DNA from: Jannaschia formosa
Lineage (GTDB): Bacteria; Pseudomonadota; Alphaproteobacteria; Rhodobacterales; Rhodobacteraceae
NCBI RefSeq assembly: GCF_003340555.1
Contig: NZ_QPLJ01000006.1
Span: 153,193 to 217,192 of the forward strand
Length of the DNA stretch: 64,000 nucleotides
Direction: 5' to 3'
In this document: piece by piece, positions 35,885 to 44,264 of the stretch
Layout: every line of letters begins with the position of its first letter
Numbering within the stretch: position 1 is the first letter of the stretch
Made by a program: the position numbers and the translations under genes
Notes under the pieces: generated by a model
Told to the model about the DNA's origin: nothing
Database searches by the model: none
What the model saw: only the letters and a program-made list of their open reading frames with translations

Positions 35885-36301
35885 ATGACAGAGATCCTCG
35901 TCCTCAACGGACCGAACCTGAACCTGCTCGGCCAGCGGGAGCCGCATATCTACGGGGCCGAGACCCTGGCCGACGTGGAGTCGTCCTGCCGCGCGCTGGG
36001 GCTGGCGGAGCTGACCTTCCGCCAGTCGAACCACGAGGGCCAGCTCGTCGACTGGATTCAGGAGGCGCGGGGCCGCTTCGACGCCATCGTCATCAACCCG
36101 GGCGCCTATTCCCACACCTCGATCGCGATCCTCGACGCGCTCTCGGCCTACGAGGGGCGAGTGGTGGAGGTGCATATCTCCAACATCCACCGGCGCGAGG
36201 CCTTCCGCCACCACTCCCATGTCAGCGCGCGGGCCGAGGCGGTGATCGCCGGGCTCGGCACCGAGGGCTACCGCGCCGCGATCCGGTGGCTCGCAGGCTA
36301 G
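35885..36301 (+). CDS. aroQ: Type II 3-dehydroquinate dehydratase
   Basis: A 138-residue enzyme of the shikimate pathway. The opening is [21 protein letters not shown], in which the Tyr after the REP turn is catalytic. [17 protein letters not shown] and [20 protein letters not shown] supply the active-site Asn and His. It is some ten residues shorter than many homologues at the C-terminus but otherwise complete. The stop overlaps the end of the convergent ABC permease gene by 4 nt. Confidence 0.96.
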   Translation: MTEILVLNGPNLNLLGQREPHIYGAETLADVESSCRALGLAELTFRQSNHEGQLVDWIQEARGRFDAIVINPGAYSHTSIAILDALSAYEGRVVEVHISNIHRREAFRHHSHVSARAEAVIAGLGTEGYRAAIRWLAG

Positions 36302-37959
36302 GACCTGTCGCCCGCCCGCCCCATCCGCCGCATCAGGATCACCACCGGGATCAGTCCCAGCGCCGCCAGCGCCAGCGACGGGACGGCCGCGCCCGACAGC
36401 CGCTCGTCCGAGGCGAGGCGGTGGGCCTGCACGGCCAGCGTATCGAAGTTGAAGGGCCGCAGGATCAGCGTCGCCGGAAGCTCCTTGGCGACGTCGACGA
36501 AGACGATCAGCGCCGCCGTCGCCACCGCCGGGCGCAGCACCGGCAGATGCACCCGCCGCACCGTGCCCCAGAGCCCGGCGCCCAGCACCCGCGCCGCCGC
36601 GTCGACATTATGCGTCACCGTGGCCAGCCCCCCTTCATAGGCGCCGACCGCCGCGGCGAGGAACCGCACCATGTAGGCGCCGACCAGCAGCCAGATGGAG
36701 CCGGTGACCAGAAGCCCGGTGTCGATGCCGAACCGCGACTCCATGAAGGCGTCGACGGCGTTGTCGAAGGCGCCGAAGGGCACCAGCAGCCCGACGGCGA
36801 TGACGCCCCCCGGCACCGCGTAGCCCAGCCGCCCCAGCGCCAGCGTCGTCTCGGAGGCGCGCCCGGGCACGGTCCGCGCATAGGTGCCCAGCACGATGGC
36901 GGCGAGCACGGTCAGGACCGAGGCGATGGCCGCCAGCGTGATCGTGTTCGTGGCAAAGGCCAGGTAGCGCGGCGAGGTGATGTCCTGCTCGGACCCCAGC
37001 GCCATCGCGAAGAGCGCCACAGCCGGCAGCGCCGCGCCGAAGACCACCGGCACGCCGCAGGCGAGAGAGGCGGCCGCCGCGCGCCAGCCGGTCAGCGGCA
37101 CGCGGGCGGCGTCGTGCCGCCCACGCGCGGCGTATCGCGCGCCGGCCCGCGTCGCCCGCTCCAGCAGGGCGAGCAGCAGCGCGAAGGCGAGCAGGCCGAG
37201 GGCGAGTTGCGCCGCCGCCGCGCGGTCGGCCAGCGTGAACCAGGCGGTGTAGATCCCGGTCGAGAAGGTCTGCACGCCGAAGAAGGCGACGGTGCCGTAA
37301 TCCGCGATGACCTCCATCGCGACCAGCAGCACGCCCGCGAAGATCGCGGGACGCGCCATCGGCAGCGCCACCCGCGCCCAAGCCGACCAGGGCCTGTGGC
37401 CGAGGCTGCGCGCGACCTCGAACGGACCGCGCCCCGTCAGCTGGAACGCGGCCCGCGCCAGCAGGTAGACATAAGGATAGAGCGTCAGCGTCAGCACGAA
37501 GGCCGCGCCGCCCAGCGACCTGATCTCCGGGAACCAGTAGTCGCGCGGCCCCCAGCCGGTCAGGTCGCGCAGCGCCGTCTGCACCGGGCCGGGAAAGTCC
37601 AGCACATGGGTATAGGCATAGGCCAGCACGTAGCCCGGGAAGGCCAGCGGGATGACCAGCACGGGCTCCAGCCAGCGGCGGCCGGGAAAGTCGCAGGCCA
37701 CCACCAGCCAGGCCGCGCCCGCGCCGATGAGCGCGGCGCCGAAGCCGACCATGACCGCCAGCGCCAGCGTCGCGCCCGCATAGCGCGGCAGCACCGTGGA
37801 GCCGAGTTGCCGGACGGTGTCGAGCTCGCCCAGGACGGCCGCGACCACGACCGCCGCCATCGGCAGCAGGCAGCCCGCCGCCACCAGCATCGCGGGCCAG
37901 GCAAGCCGTCGCGGCGCCCTGTCACGGCGCTGGGACGCGGCATGGGTCAGGTCGGTCAA
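36298..37959 (-). CDS. Fe3+-type ABC transporter permease (FbpB-like)
   Basis: A 553-residue permease with about twelve membrane helices in two fused six-helix units. Each unit carries an EAA-type loop that contacts the ATPase: [20 protein letters not shown] near residue 190 and [21 protein letters not shown] near residue 460. This two-in-one layout is typical of iron(III) permeases of the FbpB/SfuB type. The binding protein and ATPase are not in this window, so the metal assignment rests on family resemblance only. Confidence 0.85.
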   Translation of the reverse strand: MTDLTHAASQRRDRAPRRLAWPAMLVAAGCLLPMAAVVVAAVLGELDTVRQLGSTVLPRYAGATLALAVMVGFGAALIGAGAAWLVVACDFPGRRWLEPVLVIPLAFPGYVLAYAYTHVLDFPGPVQTALRDLTGWGPRDYWFPEIRSLGGAAFVLTLTLYPYVYLLARAAFQLTGRGPFEVARSLGHRPWSAWARVALPMARPAIFAGVLLVAMEVIADYGTVAFFGVQTFSTGIYTAWFTLADRAAAAQLALGLLAFALLLALLERATRAGARYAARGRHDAARVPLTGWRAAAASLACGVPVVFGAALPAVALFAMALGSEQDITSPRYLAFATNTITLAAIASVLTVLAAIVLGTYARTVPGRASETTLALGRLGYAVPGGVIAVGLLVPFGAFDNAVDAFMESRFGIDTGLLVTGSIWLLVGAYMVRFLAAAVGAYEGGLATVTHNVDAAARVLGAGLWGTVRRVHLPVLRPAVATAALIVFVDVAKELPATLILRPFNFDTLAVQAHRLASDERLSGAAVPSLALAALGLIPVVILMRRMGRAGDRS

Positions 37960-38039
37960 GGCGGTCTCCTTCCGGCCGATCGCGGCTCTGCGACGCGCCG
38001 GCCCTTCCCTTCGAACATCCGAGCGTTTATCTCAGGATC

Positions 38040-38315
38040 ATGGCGAAGACACCCTCTCCCTGCATCGGCGTGTGCAAATTCAAGCGGACCGGCCCGGCGG
38101 GGGCGCATTGCATCGGCTGCTCGATGACCAAGGTCCAGAAGAAGATGGCCAAGCGCGCGTCCAAGTCCGGCAATGCCGAGGGCGAGGCCTTCGTGGCTCT
38201 GGTCGCGGCGCAGCAGGAGCAGATGGGCCGCTACACCCATTGGCGCCCCGCCTATCTGAAGCGCTGCCTGAAAAAGGGCGTCCCGGTGCCGGAGGCCGTC
38301 CGCAAGGCCGGCTGA
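38040..38315 (+). CDS. DUF1289-type small Cys-rich protein
   Basis: 91 residues. SPCIGVCKFKRTGPAGAHCIGCSMTK places four Cys in the CxxxC...CxxC arrangement of DUF1289 proteins, usually read as a small metal-binding motif. The rest is basic and helical, ending THWRPAYLKRCLKKGVPVPEAVRKAG. Function is unknown. It is divergent from the ABC permease (80-bp gap). Confidence 0.8.
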   Translation: MAKTPSPCIGVCKFKRTGPAGAHCIGCSMTKVQKKMAKRASKSGNAEGEAFVALVAAQQEQMGRYTHWRPAYLKRCLKKGVPVPEAVRKAG

Positions 38316-38343
38316 GAGGGGTCTCGGTCCCCTATGTTTGCCG

Positions 38344-38369
38344 TCATCGCCGGGCTTGACCTGGCGACC
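38344..38369. repeat. Short dispersed palindromic element
   Basis: TCGCCGGG (38347-38354), CTTGA, CCTGGCGA (38360-38367) pair with one wobble. The form gtcat-GC-rich-gcttgac-GC-rich resembles the short palindromes scattered between genes in many alphaproteobacteria. It is the only copy I see here, in the 295-bp gap between DUF1289 and the DUF4173 gene; the rest of that gap holds no recognisable gene. Confidence 0.45.
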
Positions 38370-38610
38370 CACTGAACGGTTTTCCCCTGGCCGCACCTGC
38401 CGTCCATCGGGTCGAGCACGGCGAAGACCATTATGGCGATGAGCGACGCCCGGAAGCGAGCGGGGTGCCGCTCCGGCTCGCATGCCCCGGCTCGGTCGCC
38501 CCACGCAGGATGGCCGCCTTGCCACCCTGCACGTCTCCTGCACGGACGATGCACGGCCACGCCGCGACGGACGCGGCAGACCGCTCCGGAGATTCCAGCC
38601 GGAGGCCCCA

Positions 38611-39939
38611 ATGACCCGACTTGCCCACCCTCTCCCCGCCCGCGCCGTCGAGGCGGCGGCGCTGCTCGCCGCGCTCCTGATCCTGGCCGACTGGCTCTTC
38701 TTCGACCGCGCCCTCGGCCTGTCGCTCGCGCTCTTCGTGCTGGCTGCGGGCGGGGCGGCGCTGTGGCTGTCGCCCGGCCCGCGCCTCGGCCCGGCGCTGC
38801 TGCTCGCAGCGGGGGCCGTTCCGGTGGTGGAGCTCCTGCAACCGCTCTCGGCCCTCCTCTGCGTGGGTTTCGGCCTTGCCGCCATCGCCTGGGCCCGGGG
38901 CCGCCCCGGGGACTGGCTCCGCCCGCTGGCCTGGATGCCCGTCGCCGCCCCGCGAGACGGCTGGCGGGCACTGACGCTGCTGCGCCAGGGCGGCGCGATG
39001 CCGGGCCTCGGCGGCGCCCTCGCGGGCTGGAGCCTGCCCGTCGGCGGCGCGCTGGTCCTCGTCGCGCTGATGGCCGAGGCCAACCCGGTGCTGGACGGCT
39101 GGCTCGCCCGCCTCTCCATCCTCCCCGACGCAGAGCGGCTCGTGTGGCGGGCCGTCTTCTGGTCGGGGCTCGCCCTGGTGCTCTGGCCGTTGCTCGTCTG
39201 GGTGCCCGCTGCGCCTGCCGCCCGGCCCGCCGGCTCCCTGCCCGGCGTCAACGCCGCCTCCGTCGCCCGCGCGCTGGTCGCGTTCAACGCGGTCCTCGCC
39301 GTGCAGACGGTATCGGACGCGGTGCTGCTCTGGGGCGGGGCGGGCCTGCCCGAGGGGATGAGCTGGGCCACCTACGCCCATCGCGGCGCCTATCCCCTGC
39401 TCGCCACGGCCCTGTTGGCCATCGCGTTTTCGCTGATCGCGCGGCCGCATCTCGGCGCGTCGAGGGCGCTGAAGGCCCTGCTGGTCCTCTGGCTTCTGCA
39501 GAACCTGATGCTCACGGCGTCCTCGGGCCTGCGCCTCACGGCCTATGTCGAGGCCTATGGCTACACGCTCCTGCGGCTGCACGCGGCGGTCTGGATGGGG
39601 ACGGTCGCGGCGGGGCTGGGGCTGGCGCTCTGGCAGGTCTGGCGCGAGCGCTCGACGGATTGGCTGGTCCGGCGCGGCGCGCTTCTGGCGGCGGCGGTGC
39701 TCTGGGGCGCCTGCCTCGTGAACTTCTCGGCCATCGTCGCCGCCGGCAATGCTGCACGCGGGGGCGAGGTCGACCGCGCCACGCTCTGCGCCTTGGCGCC
39801 CACCGCCCATGCCGCGCTGGCCGAGGCGGGCAACCCGGCGGGCTGCAAGCTGACCGGCCCCGCGATCGAGGGCTGGCGCGACTGGGGCTTCCGCGCCTGG
39901 CGCGTCCGGTCCAGATTGCACGCGATGGAGGACGCATGA
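38611..39939 (+). CDS. DUF4173 integral membrane protein
   Basis: A 442-residue protein with about ten to twelve membrane helices. The stretch MSWATYAHRGAYPLLATALLAIAFSLI and the following LRLTAYVEAYGYTLLRLHA are typical of DUF4173 proteins, whose role is unknown. The C-terminal 60 residues are hydrophilic with two Cys and probably face the periplasm. GGAGG lies just before the ATG at 38611. Its stop overlaps the response regulator start (ATGA), so the membrane protein and the two-component genes are co-translated. Confidence 0.82.
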   Translation: MTRLAHPLPARAVEAAALLAALLILADWLFFDRALGLSLALFVLAAGGAALWLSPGPRLGPALLLAAGAVPVVELLQPLSALLCVGFGLAAIAWARGRPGDWLRPLAWMPVAAPRDGWRALTLLRQGGAMPGLGGALAGWSLPVGGALVLVALMAEANPVLDGWLARLSILPDAERLVWRAVFWSGLALVLWPLLVWVPAAPAARPAGSLPGVNAASVARALVAFNAVLAVQTVSDAVLLWGGAGLPEGMSWATYAHRGAYPLLATALLAIAFSLIARPHLGASRALKALLVLWLLQNLMLTASSGLRLTAYVEAYGYTLLRLHAAVWMGTVAAGLGLALWQVWRERSTDWLVRRGALLAAAVLWGACLVNFSAIVAAGNAARGGEVDRATLCALAPTAHAALAEAGNPAGCKLTGPAIEGWRDWGFRAWRVRSRLHAMEDA

Positions 39940-40613
39940 AGATCCTGATCGTCGACGACGACCCCCGCCTGCGCGAGGTCGTGCGCGTCGCCCTGGGGCG
40001 CGCGGGGCACGAGACGCTGACCGCCGCCGACGGGCAGCAGGCGCTGGACCGGGCGGCCCGCGAACGGCCCGACCTGATCGTGCTCGATATCGGCCTGCCG
40101 GAGCTGGACGGGCTGGAGGTCTGCCGCCGCCTGCGCGGGCGCGACGACGAGGTGCCGGTCCTGTTCCTGACCGCCCGCGACGACGAGGTCGACCGCATCG
40201 TCGGGCTGGAGCTCGGCGCCGACGACTACGTCACCAAGCCGTTCAGCCCGCGCGAGCTGGTCGCCCGCGTCGCCGCCATCCTCAAGCGCGCCCGGCCGCG
40301 CGCGCCGAAGACGCTGATCCACGGTGCGCTGGAACTGGACCCCGAGCGGCACGGGTGCACCGTGGCGGGACGGCCGGTGGCGCTGACGGCGACCGAAATG
40401 GCGATCCTGACGCGGCTCGCCTCCCGGCCCGACCGGGTGCAACCGCGCCCGGCGCTGGTCGATGCCGTTTTCGGCCCGGGCTCACCGGTCTCGGACCGGA
40501 CCCTCGACAGCCACCTGCGCAACATCCGCGCCAAGCTGGCGGCGGCGGGCTGCGCCGACGCGGTCGAGACGGTGCATGGCGTGGGCCTGCGGCTGGGCCC
40601 CTGCACCGCATGA
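39936..40613 (+). CDS. OmpR-family response regulator
   Basis: 225 residues. The receiver domain (1-115) has DDD at 7-9, phosphoacceptor Asp51 in LIVLDIGLPELDGLE, the Thr in FLTARDD and Lys in VTKPFSPREL. The C-terminal winged helix (about 130-225) has LTATEMAILTRLASRPDRVQPR and SDRTLDSHLRNIRAKL, the DNA-recognition helix. ATGA overlaps occur at both ends, with the DUF4173 gene and the kinase gene. Its targets are unknown; autoregulation of this operon would be usual. Confidence 0.94.
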   Translation: MKILIVDDDPRLREVVRVALGRAGHETLTAADGQQALDRAARERPDLIVLDIGLPELDGLEVCRRLRGRDDEVPVLFLTARDDEVDRIVGLELGADDYVTKPFSPRELVARVAAILKRARPRAPKTLIHGALELDPERHGCTVAGRPVALTATEMAILTRLASRPDRVQPRPALVDAVFGPGSPVSDRTLDSHLRNIRAKLAAAGCADAVETVHGVGLRLGPCTA

Positions 40614-41551
40614 AATGGCGGCCCTCGCTGTGGTTCGTGGTGATGGGTGCGCTGGCGGGGACGCTGGCGCTGTCCTTTCTGGGGCTCGTGGCGCTGCGCT
40701 ATCTGGGACCGGAGATCGGCTTCCGTCCCGCCGCCGCGGCGCTGGGCGGCATCATCGCGCTCGCCACCGCCATCCTCGGCTGGCTTCTGGTGCGCCTGAT
40801 CCTTCGCCCGGTCGAGGCGCTGGCCGCCTATGCCCGCGCCGCCCGGTCCGGCGGCGGCGAGGCGCCCGCCCATTACGGCACGCGCGAACTGCGCGCGCTT
40901 GCGGGCGACGTGACCGGCATGGCCGAGGCGCTGCGCCGGCGGGAGGCCTCGATCCGCACCTATACCGACCACGTCACCCACGAGCTGAAGACCCCCGTCA
41001 CCGCCATCCGCGCCGCCGTCGAGCTTCTGGAGGACGGGCCGGATCCCGCCCTGCTTCGGCAGATCGCGGGCGCGACCGGGCAGATCGAGGCGCAGCTTGC
41101 TGCGCTCCGCTCCGTCGCCGCCGCGCGGGAGCCGGGGCATCGCGGCTGGACCCGCCTCGCCGAACTCCTGCCGGAACTGCGCGCGGCCCATGCCCCCCTG
41201 ACGCTGGAGGCGAGCGGCGAGGGATTGCCCCTGCCCCTCGCCGCGTCGGGTTTGCGGCCGGTGCTCGGCCACCTGCTCGCCAACGCCGCCGAGGCGGGCG
41301 CCACGCGCGCGATCCTGGCCGCCGATGCGCATGGGCTGACGGTCTCCGACGACGGCCCCGGCGTGACCGACGGCAACGCGCCCCGGCTCTTCGACCCGTT
41401 CTTCACCACGAAGCGCGTCGAGGGCGGGACCGGCATGGGTCTCGCCATCGTCCGCGCCCTGCTCGAAGCGCATTGCTGGGCCATCCGCCCGGCCCCCGGG
41501 CCGGGGCTTTCGCTGCGTCTCGATGCGCCCCGTCCGGACCAAGGCGATTGA
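40610..41551 (+). CDS. Histidine kinase with almost no periplasmic sensor
   Basis: 313 residues. Two membrane helices (about 6-30 and 38-62) are separated by only about ten residues, so there is no extracytoplasmic sensor domain. A HAMP-like stretch follows. HVTHELKTPVTAI holds the phospho-His, HLLANAAEAGA the N box, DDGPGV the G1 box, LFDPFFTTK the F box, and GGTGMGLAIV the G2 box. It pairs with the regulator encoded just upstream and probably senses signals within the membrane, possibly through the DUF4173 protein. Confidence 0.92.
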   Translation: MKWRPSLWFVVMGALAGTLALSFLGLVALRYLGPEIGFRPAAAALGGIIALATAILGWLLVRLILRPVEALAAYARAARSGGGEAPAHYGTRELRALAGDVTGMAEALRRREASIRTYTDHVTHELKTPVTAIRAAVELLEDGPDPALLRQIAGATGQIEAQLAALRSVAAAREPGHRGWTRLAELLPELRAAHAPLTLEASGEGLPLPLAASGLRPVLGHLLANAAEAGATRAILAADAHGLTVSDDGPGVTDGNAPRLFDPFFTTKRVEGGTGMGLAIVRALLEAHCWAIRPAPGPGLSLRLDAPRPDQGD

Positions 41552-41582
41552 CGGCACCGCCGATAGCTGGTCCCTGCCGGTC

Positions 41583-42626
41583 ATGGCCTACACCCTGACC
41601 TCCCTTCCGCCGCTGCCCTTCGACACGGTCATCGACGTGCGCGCACCCTCCGAATTCGCCGAGGACCACATGCCCGGCGCGATCAACCTGCCCGTCCTGT
41701 CGGACGCAGAGCGGGCGAGGGTCGGCACGATCTACGTCCGGCAGGACCGGTTCCTCGCCCGCAAGATCGGCGCCGCGCTGGTCGCGCGCAACGCGGCGGT
41801 GCATATCGAGGGGCCGCTGGCCGACAAGGAGGGCGGATGGCGGCCGCTGGTCTATTGCTGGCGCGGGGGCCAGCGCTCGGGCAGCTTCGCGTCGATCCTG
41901 TCGCAGATCGGCTGGCGGGTGGAGGTGGTCGAGGGCGGCTATCGCAGCTATCGCCGTCTCGTCTCGCGGCTGCTTTACGACACGCCGCTTCCGCATCGGC
42001 TGGTGCTGGTCGATGGCGGGACCGGGACGGGAAAGACCCAGCTTCTGCAACGCATGGCACGGGACGGCGCGCAGGTCATCGACCTCGAGGGGCTGGCCCG
42101 CCATCGCGGTTCGAACTTCGGCGGCTGGGACGGGGGGCAGCCGGCGCAGAAGATGTTCGAGTCGCATCTGGCGCAGGTGGTGACCGGGCTGGACCCCGCG
42201 CGGCCCGTCTTCGTCGAGGCCGAGAGCAGCTCGATCGGGCGCGTGAAACTGCCGCCCGCGCTCTGGCAGGCGATGGGCACAGCGCCGGTAGTGCGGATCG
42301 AGGTGCCGCTTTCCGCGCGGGCGCGGTTCCTGACGACGACCTATCCGGACCTGACCGCGGACGCCGCGCTTCTTGAGCGGCGCATCGAGTCGCTGAAGCC
42401 CTACCATCCCGGCGACCGCATCGCCGCCTGGCACCGGCTCGCCCACGAGGGCCGCTACGAGACGCTCGCCGAGGGACTGATCGAGGCGCATTACGACCCG
42501 CGCTATCGCCGTCCGGGCGGGGCGGAACGGGTGGAGCTGGGGACGGTCGCGGTGCCGGAGCTTACGGAGGCGGAGATCGCCCGCGCGGCGGAGCGGGTGA
42601 TGGCTTTGGGAGAAGCGAAGGGCTGA
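41583..42626 (+). CDS. mnmH: tRNA 2-selenouridine synthase
   Basis: 347 residues. It replaces sulfur with selenium at the wobble uridine of some tRNAs, using selenophosphate. The N-terminal rhodanese domain has Cys92 in VYCWRGGQRSGSF. The C-terminal part has the P-loop DGGTGTGKTQLL (144-155). RHRGSNFGG and FVEAESSSIGRVKLP are family signatures. The ATG at 41583 is chosen because the rhodanese domain starts there; an earlier ATG (41523) lies inside the kinase gene. selD lies 1.6 kb away on the other strand. Confidence 0.95.
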   Translation: MAYTLTSLPPLPFDTVIDVRAPSEFAEDHMPGAINLPVLSDAERARVGTIYVRQDRFLARKIGAALVARNAAVHIEGPLADKEGGWRPLVYCWRGGQRSGSFASILSQIGWRVEVVEGGYRSYRRLVSRLLYDTPLPHRLVLVDGGTGTGKTQLLQRMARDGAQVIDLEGLARHRGSNFGGWDGGQPAQKMFESHLAQVVTGLDPARPVFVEAESSSIGRVKLPPALWQAMGTAPVVRIEVPLSARARFLTTTYPDLTADAALLERRIESLKPYHPGDRIAAWHRLAHEGRYETLAEGLIEAHYDPRYRRPGGAERVELGTVAVPELTEAEIARAAERVMALGEAKG

Positions 42627-42727
42627 GAGCGCCCGGGACGGACGTGTCACAGCCCGCGTGAGGTCACGGCCAGGCCCGACCCGACGATGACGCCATGCCG
42701 AACCTAACAGCGAGAGCGGACCAGGCC

Positions 42728-43360
42728 CTACAACCCTCGCGCCTCCTCCCGCAGGCGCACTTCGAAGGCGGTGCTGAGATGCAGGCGCAATGCGTCGGCC
42801 GCCCGCTCTCCGTCCCGCGCGGCGATGGCGTCCACGATCGCCTGATGCTCGGCCAGAGCGGTCTCGCCGCGGCCCTCGGCGGCCAGAGAGGTCTTCGCCA
42901 TCAGCGCCATCGTGCGGTGGACCATGCCGAGCTGCTGCAGCAGGTAGCGGTTGTGGGAGGCCCGGTGGATCTGGGAATGAAACCGCCGGTTCGCGCGGGC
43001 CAGCGCCTGCGCGTCGCCAAGAAGCGCCCGGTCCTCCTGCACCATGGCGCCGAGGACGGTGATCTCCTCCCGCGCGGCGTGCTGCGCGGCAAGCCGGGCG
43101 GCCAGCGCCTCCAATTCGGTCCGCACGGCATAGAGCTCGGCCAGCTGGTCGTGGCTCAGCGAGGCGACGATCAGCGACCGCCCGTCGCGGGTCAGGAGGG
43201 CCTGCGTCTCCAGCCGCTGCAACGCCTCGCGCACGGGTGTGCGGCTGACGCCGAAGCGGTCGGCCAGTTCGCTTTCGACCAGGCGGTCGCCGGGGCGGTA
43301 GACGCCGAGGTCGATCGCGTCGATGATGAGTGTATAGGCATCCTTCTGGCCAGTCTGCAC
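42728..43360 (-). CDS. GntR-family (FCD subfamily) transcriptional regulator
   Basis: 210 residues. The N-terminal winged helix has AIDLGVYRPGDRLVESELADRFGVSRTPVREALQRLETQ. The C-terminal FCD ligand-binding domain contains LYAVRTELEALAARLAAQHA, RFHSQIHRASHN and EHQAIVDAIAARDGERA, whose Asp/His residues usually bind a metal and an organic acid. The start is GTG at 43360, preceded by GGGAGGGA. The effector and targets are unknown; it is divergent from the HAD phosphatase gene, a likely target region. Confidence 0.9.
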   Translation of the reverse strand: MQTGQKDAYTLIIDAIDLGVYRPGDRLVESELADRFGVSRTPVREALQRLETQALLTRDGRSLIVASLSHDQLAELYAVRTELEALAARLAAQHAAREEITVLGAMVQEDRALLGDAQALARANRRFHSQIHRASHNRYLLQQLGMVHRTMALMAKTSLAAEGRGETALAEHQAIVDAIAARDGERAADALRLHLSTAFEVRLREEARGL

Positions 43361-43478
43361 GCCGTCCCTCCCAAGTGCATCGCGGCAGGTTAGCCGCTCC
43401 GCCGGCTTTGTCGAGACGGCATGTCCTGCGGCATGGGGCCCCTCGACAGGCGCCGCGCGGGCGCCTAATCCCGGGGGC

Positions 43479-44147
43479 ATGCATCCCGACTTCGACCATG
43501 TCACAACCTGGGTCTTCGACCTGGACGAGACGCTCTATCCGCCCTCGATGCCGCTCTTTCCGCAGATCGAGGCGCGGATGACGCGCTGGATCGAGACCTA
43601 TCTCGGCGTCTCCGCAGCCGAGGCCGACCGGCTGCGCGCCCGCTGGTGGCACGATCACGGCACGACGCTCGCCGGGCTGATGCGCGAGCACGACATGGAC
43701 CCGGACCCTTTCCTGGCCGATGTCCACGACATCGACTTCTCGGTCCTGTCGCCCGATCCCGACCTGCGCGCCGCGCTGGCCGCGCTGCCTGGGCGGCGGG
43801 TGATCTTCACCAACGGCACCGCACCCTATGCCCGCGCCGTGCTGGCGGCGCGGGGGCTGTCGGACCTGTGGGACGCGGTGCACGGGATAGAGGACGCAGG
43901 CTACATCCCGAAGCCGCACCGCGCCGCCTATCAGGCCGTCTTTGACCGCGACGGGCTGGAGCCACGCCGTAGCGCGATGTTCGAGGACGTGGCCCGCAAC
44001 CTGGAGGTGCCCTGCGAACTGGGGCTGAGGACGATCCATATCGCGCCCGCGCCCGTCCCGGGCGACCACATCCAGCACCATGCCGCCGACCTGACCGGAT
44101 TTCTTCGCGGGATCCTTGCGGCCGATCCGGCTGCGCCTGCCGCCTGA
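43479..44147 (+). CDS. HAD-family pyrimidine 5'-nucleotidase-like phosphatase
   Basis: 222 residues. Motif I WVFDLDETLYPPS carries the nucleophile Asp15 and the acid Asp17. FTNGTAPYA is motif II, KPHRAAYQAVFD motif III, and MFEDVARNL motif IV. This set matches the SDT1/pyrimidine 5'-nucleotidase group of HAD enzymes. The exact substrate is not certain. It follows a 118-bp divergent region shared with the GntR gene. Confidence 0.88.
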   Translation: MHPDFDHVTTWVFDLDETLYPPSMPLFPQIEARMTRWIETYLGVSAAEADRLRARWWHDHGTTLAGLMREHDMDPDPFLADVHDIDFSVLSPDPDLRAALAALPGRRVIFTNGTAPYARAVLAARGLSDLWDAVHGIEDAGYIPKPHRAAYQAVFDRDGLEPRRSAMFEDVARNLEVPCELGLRTIHIAPAPVPGDHIQHHAADLTGFLRGILAADPAAPAA

Positions 44148-44226
44148 CGCGTCGGACGGGTTCATCGAGGCAGGGAGTCCCGAAAGGGTCCCGAGAGGAT
44201 GGAGCCCCTTGGGGTCGGGGTATTGT

Positions 44227-44258
44227 CCGGCCGATAGAAGCCACCCCGGGTCGGCCGG
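44227..44258. terminator. Inverted repeat between convergent genes
   Basis: CCGGCCGA (44227-44234) and TCGGCCGG (44251-44258) are perfect complements with a 16-nt loop. It lies between the HAD gene and the convergent selD gene, just after the selD stop on the minus strand. No T-run. Confidence 0.4.
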
Positions 44259-44264
44259 AGCCGG

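Noticed and set aside
36286-38127. A 613-codon plus-strand frame opposite the ABC permease
   Set aside because: Arg/Gln/His-rich antisense shadow of a clear twelve-helix permease.
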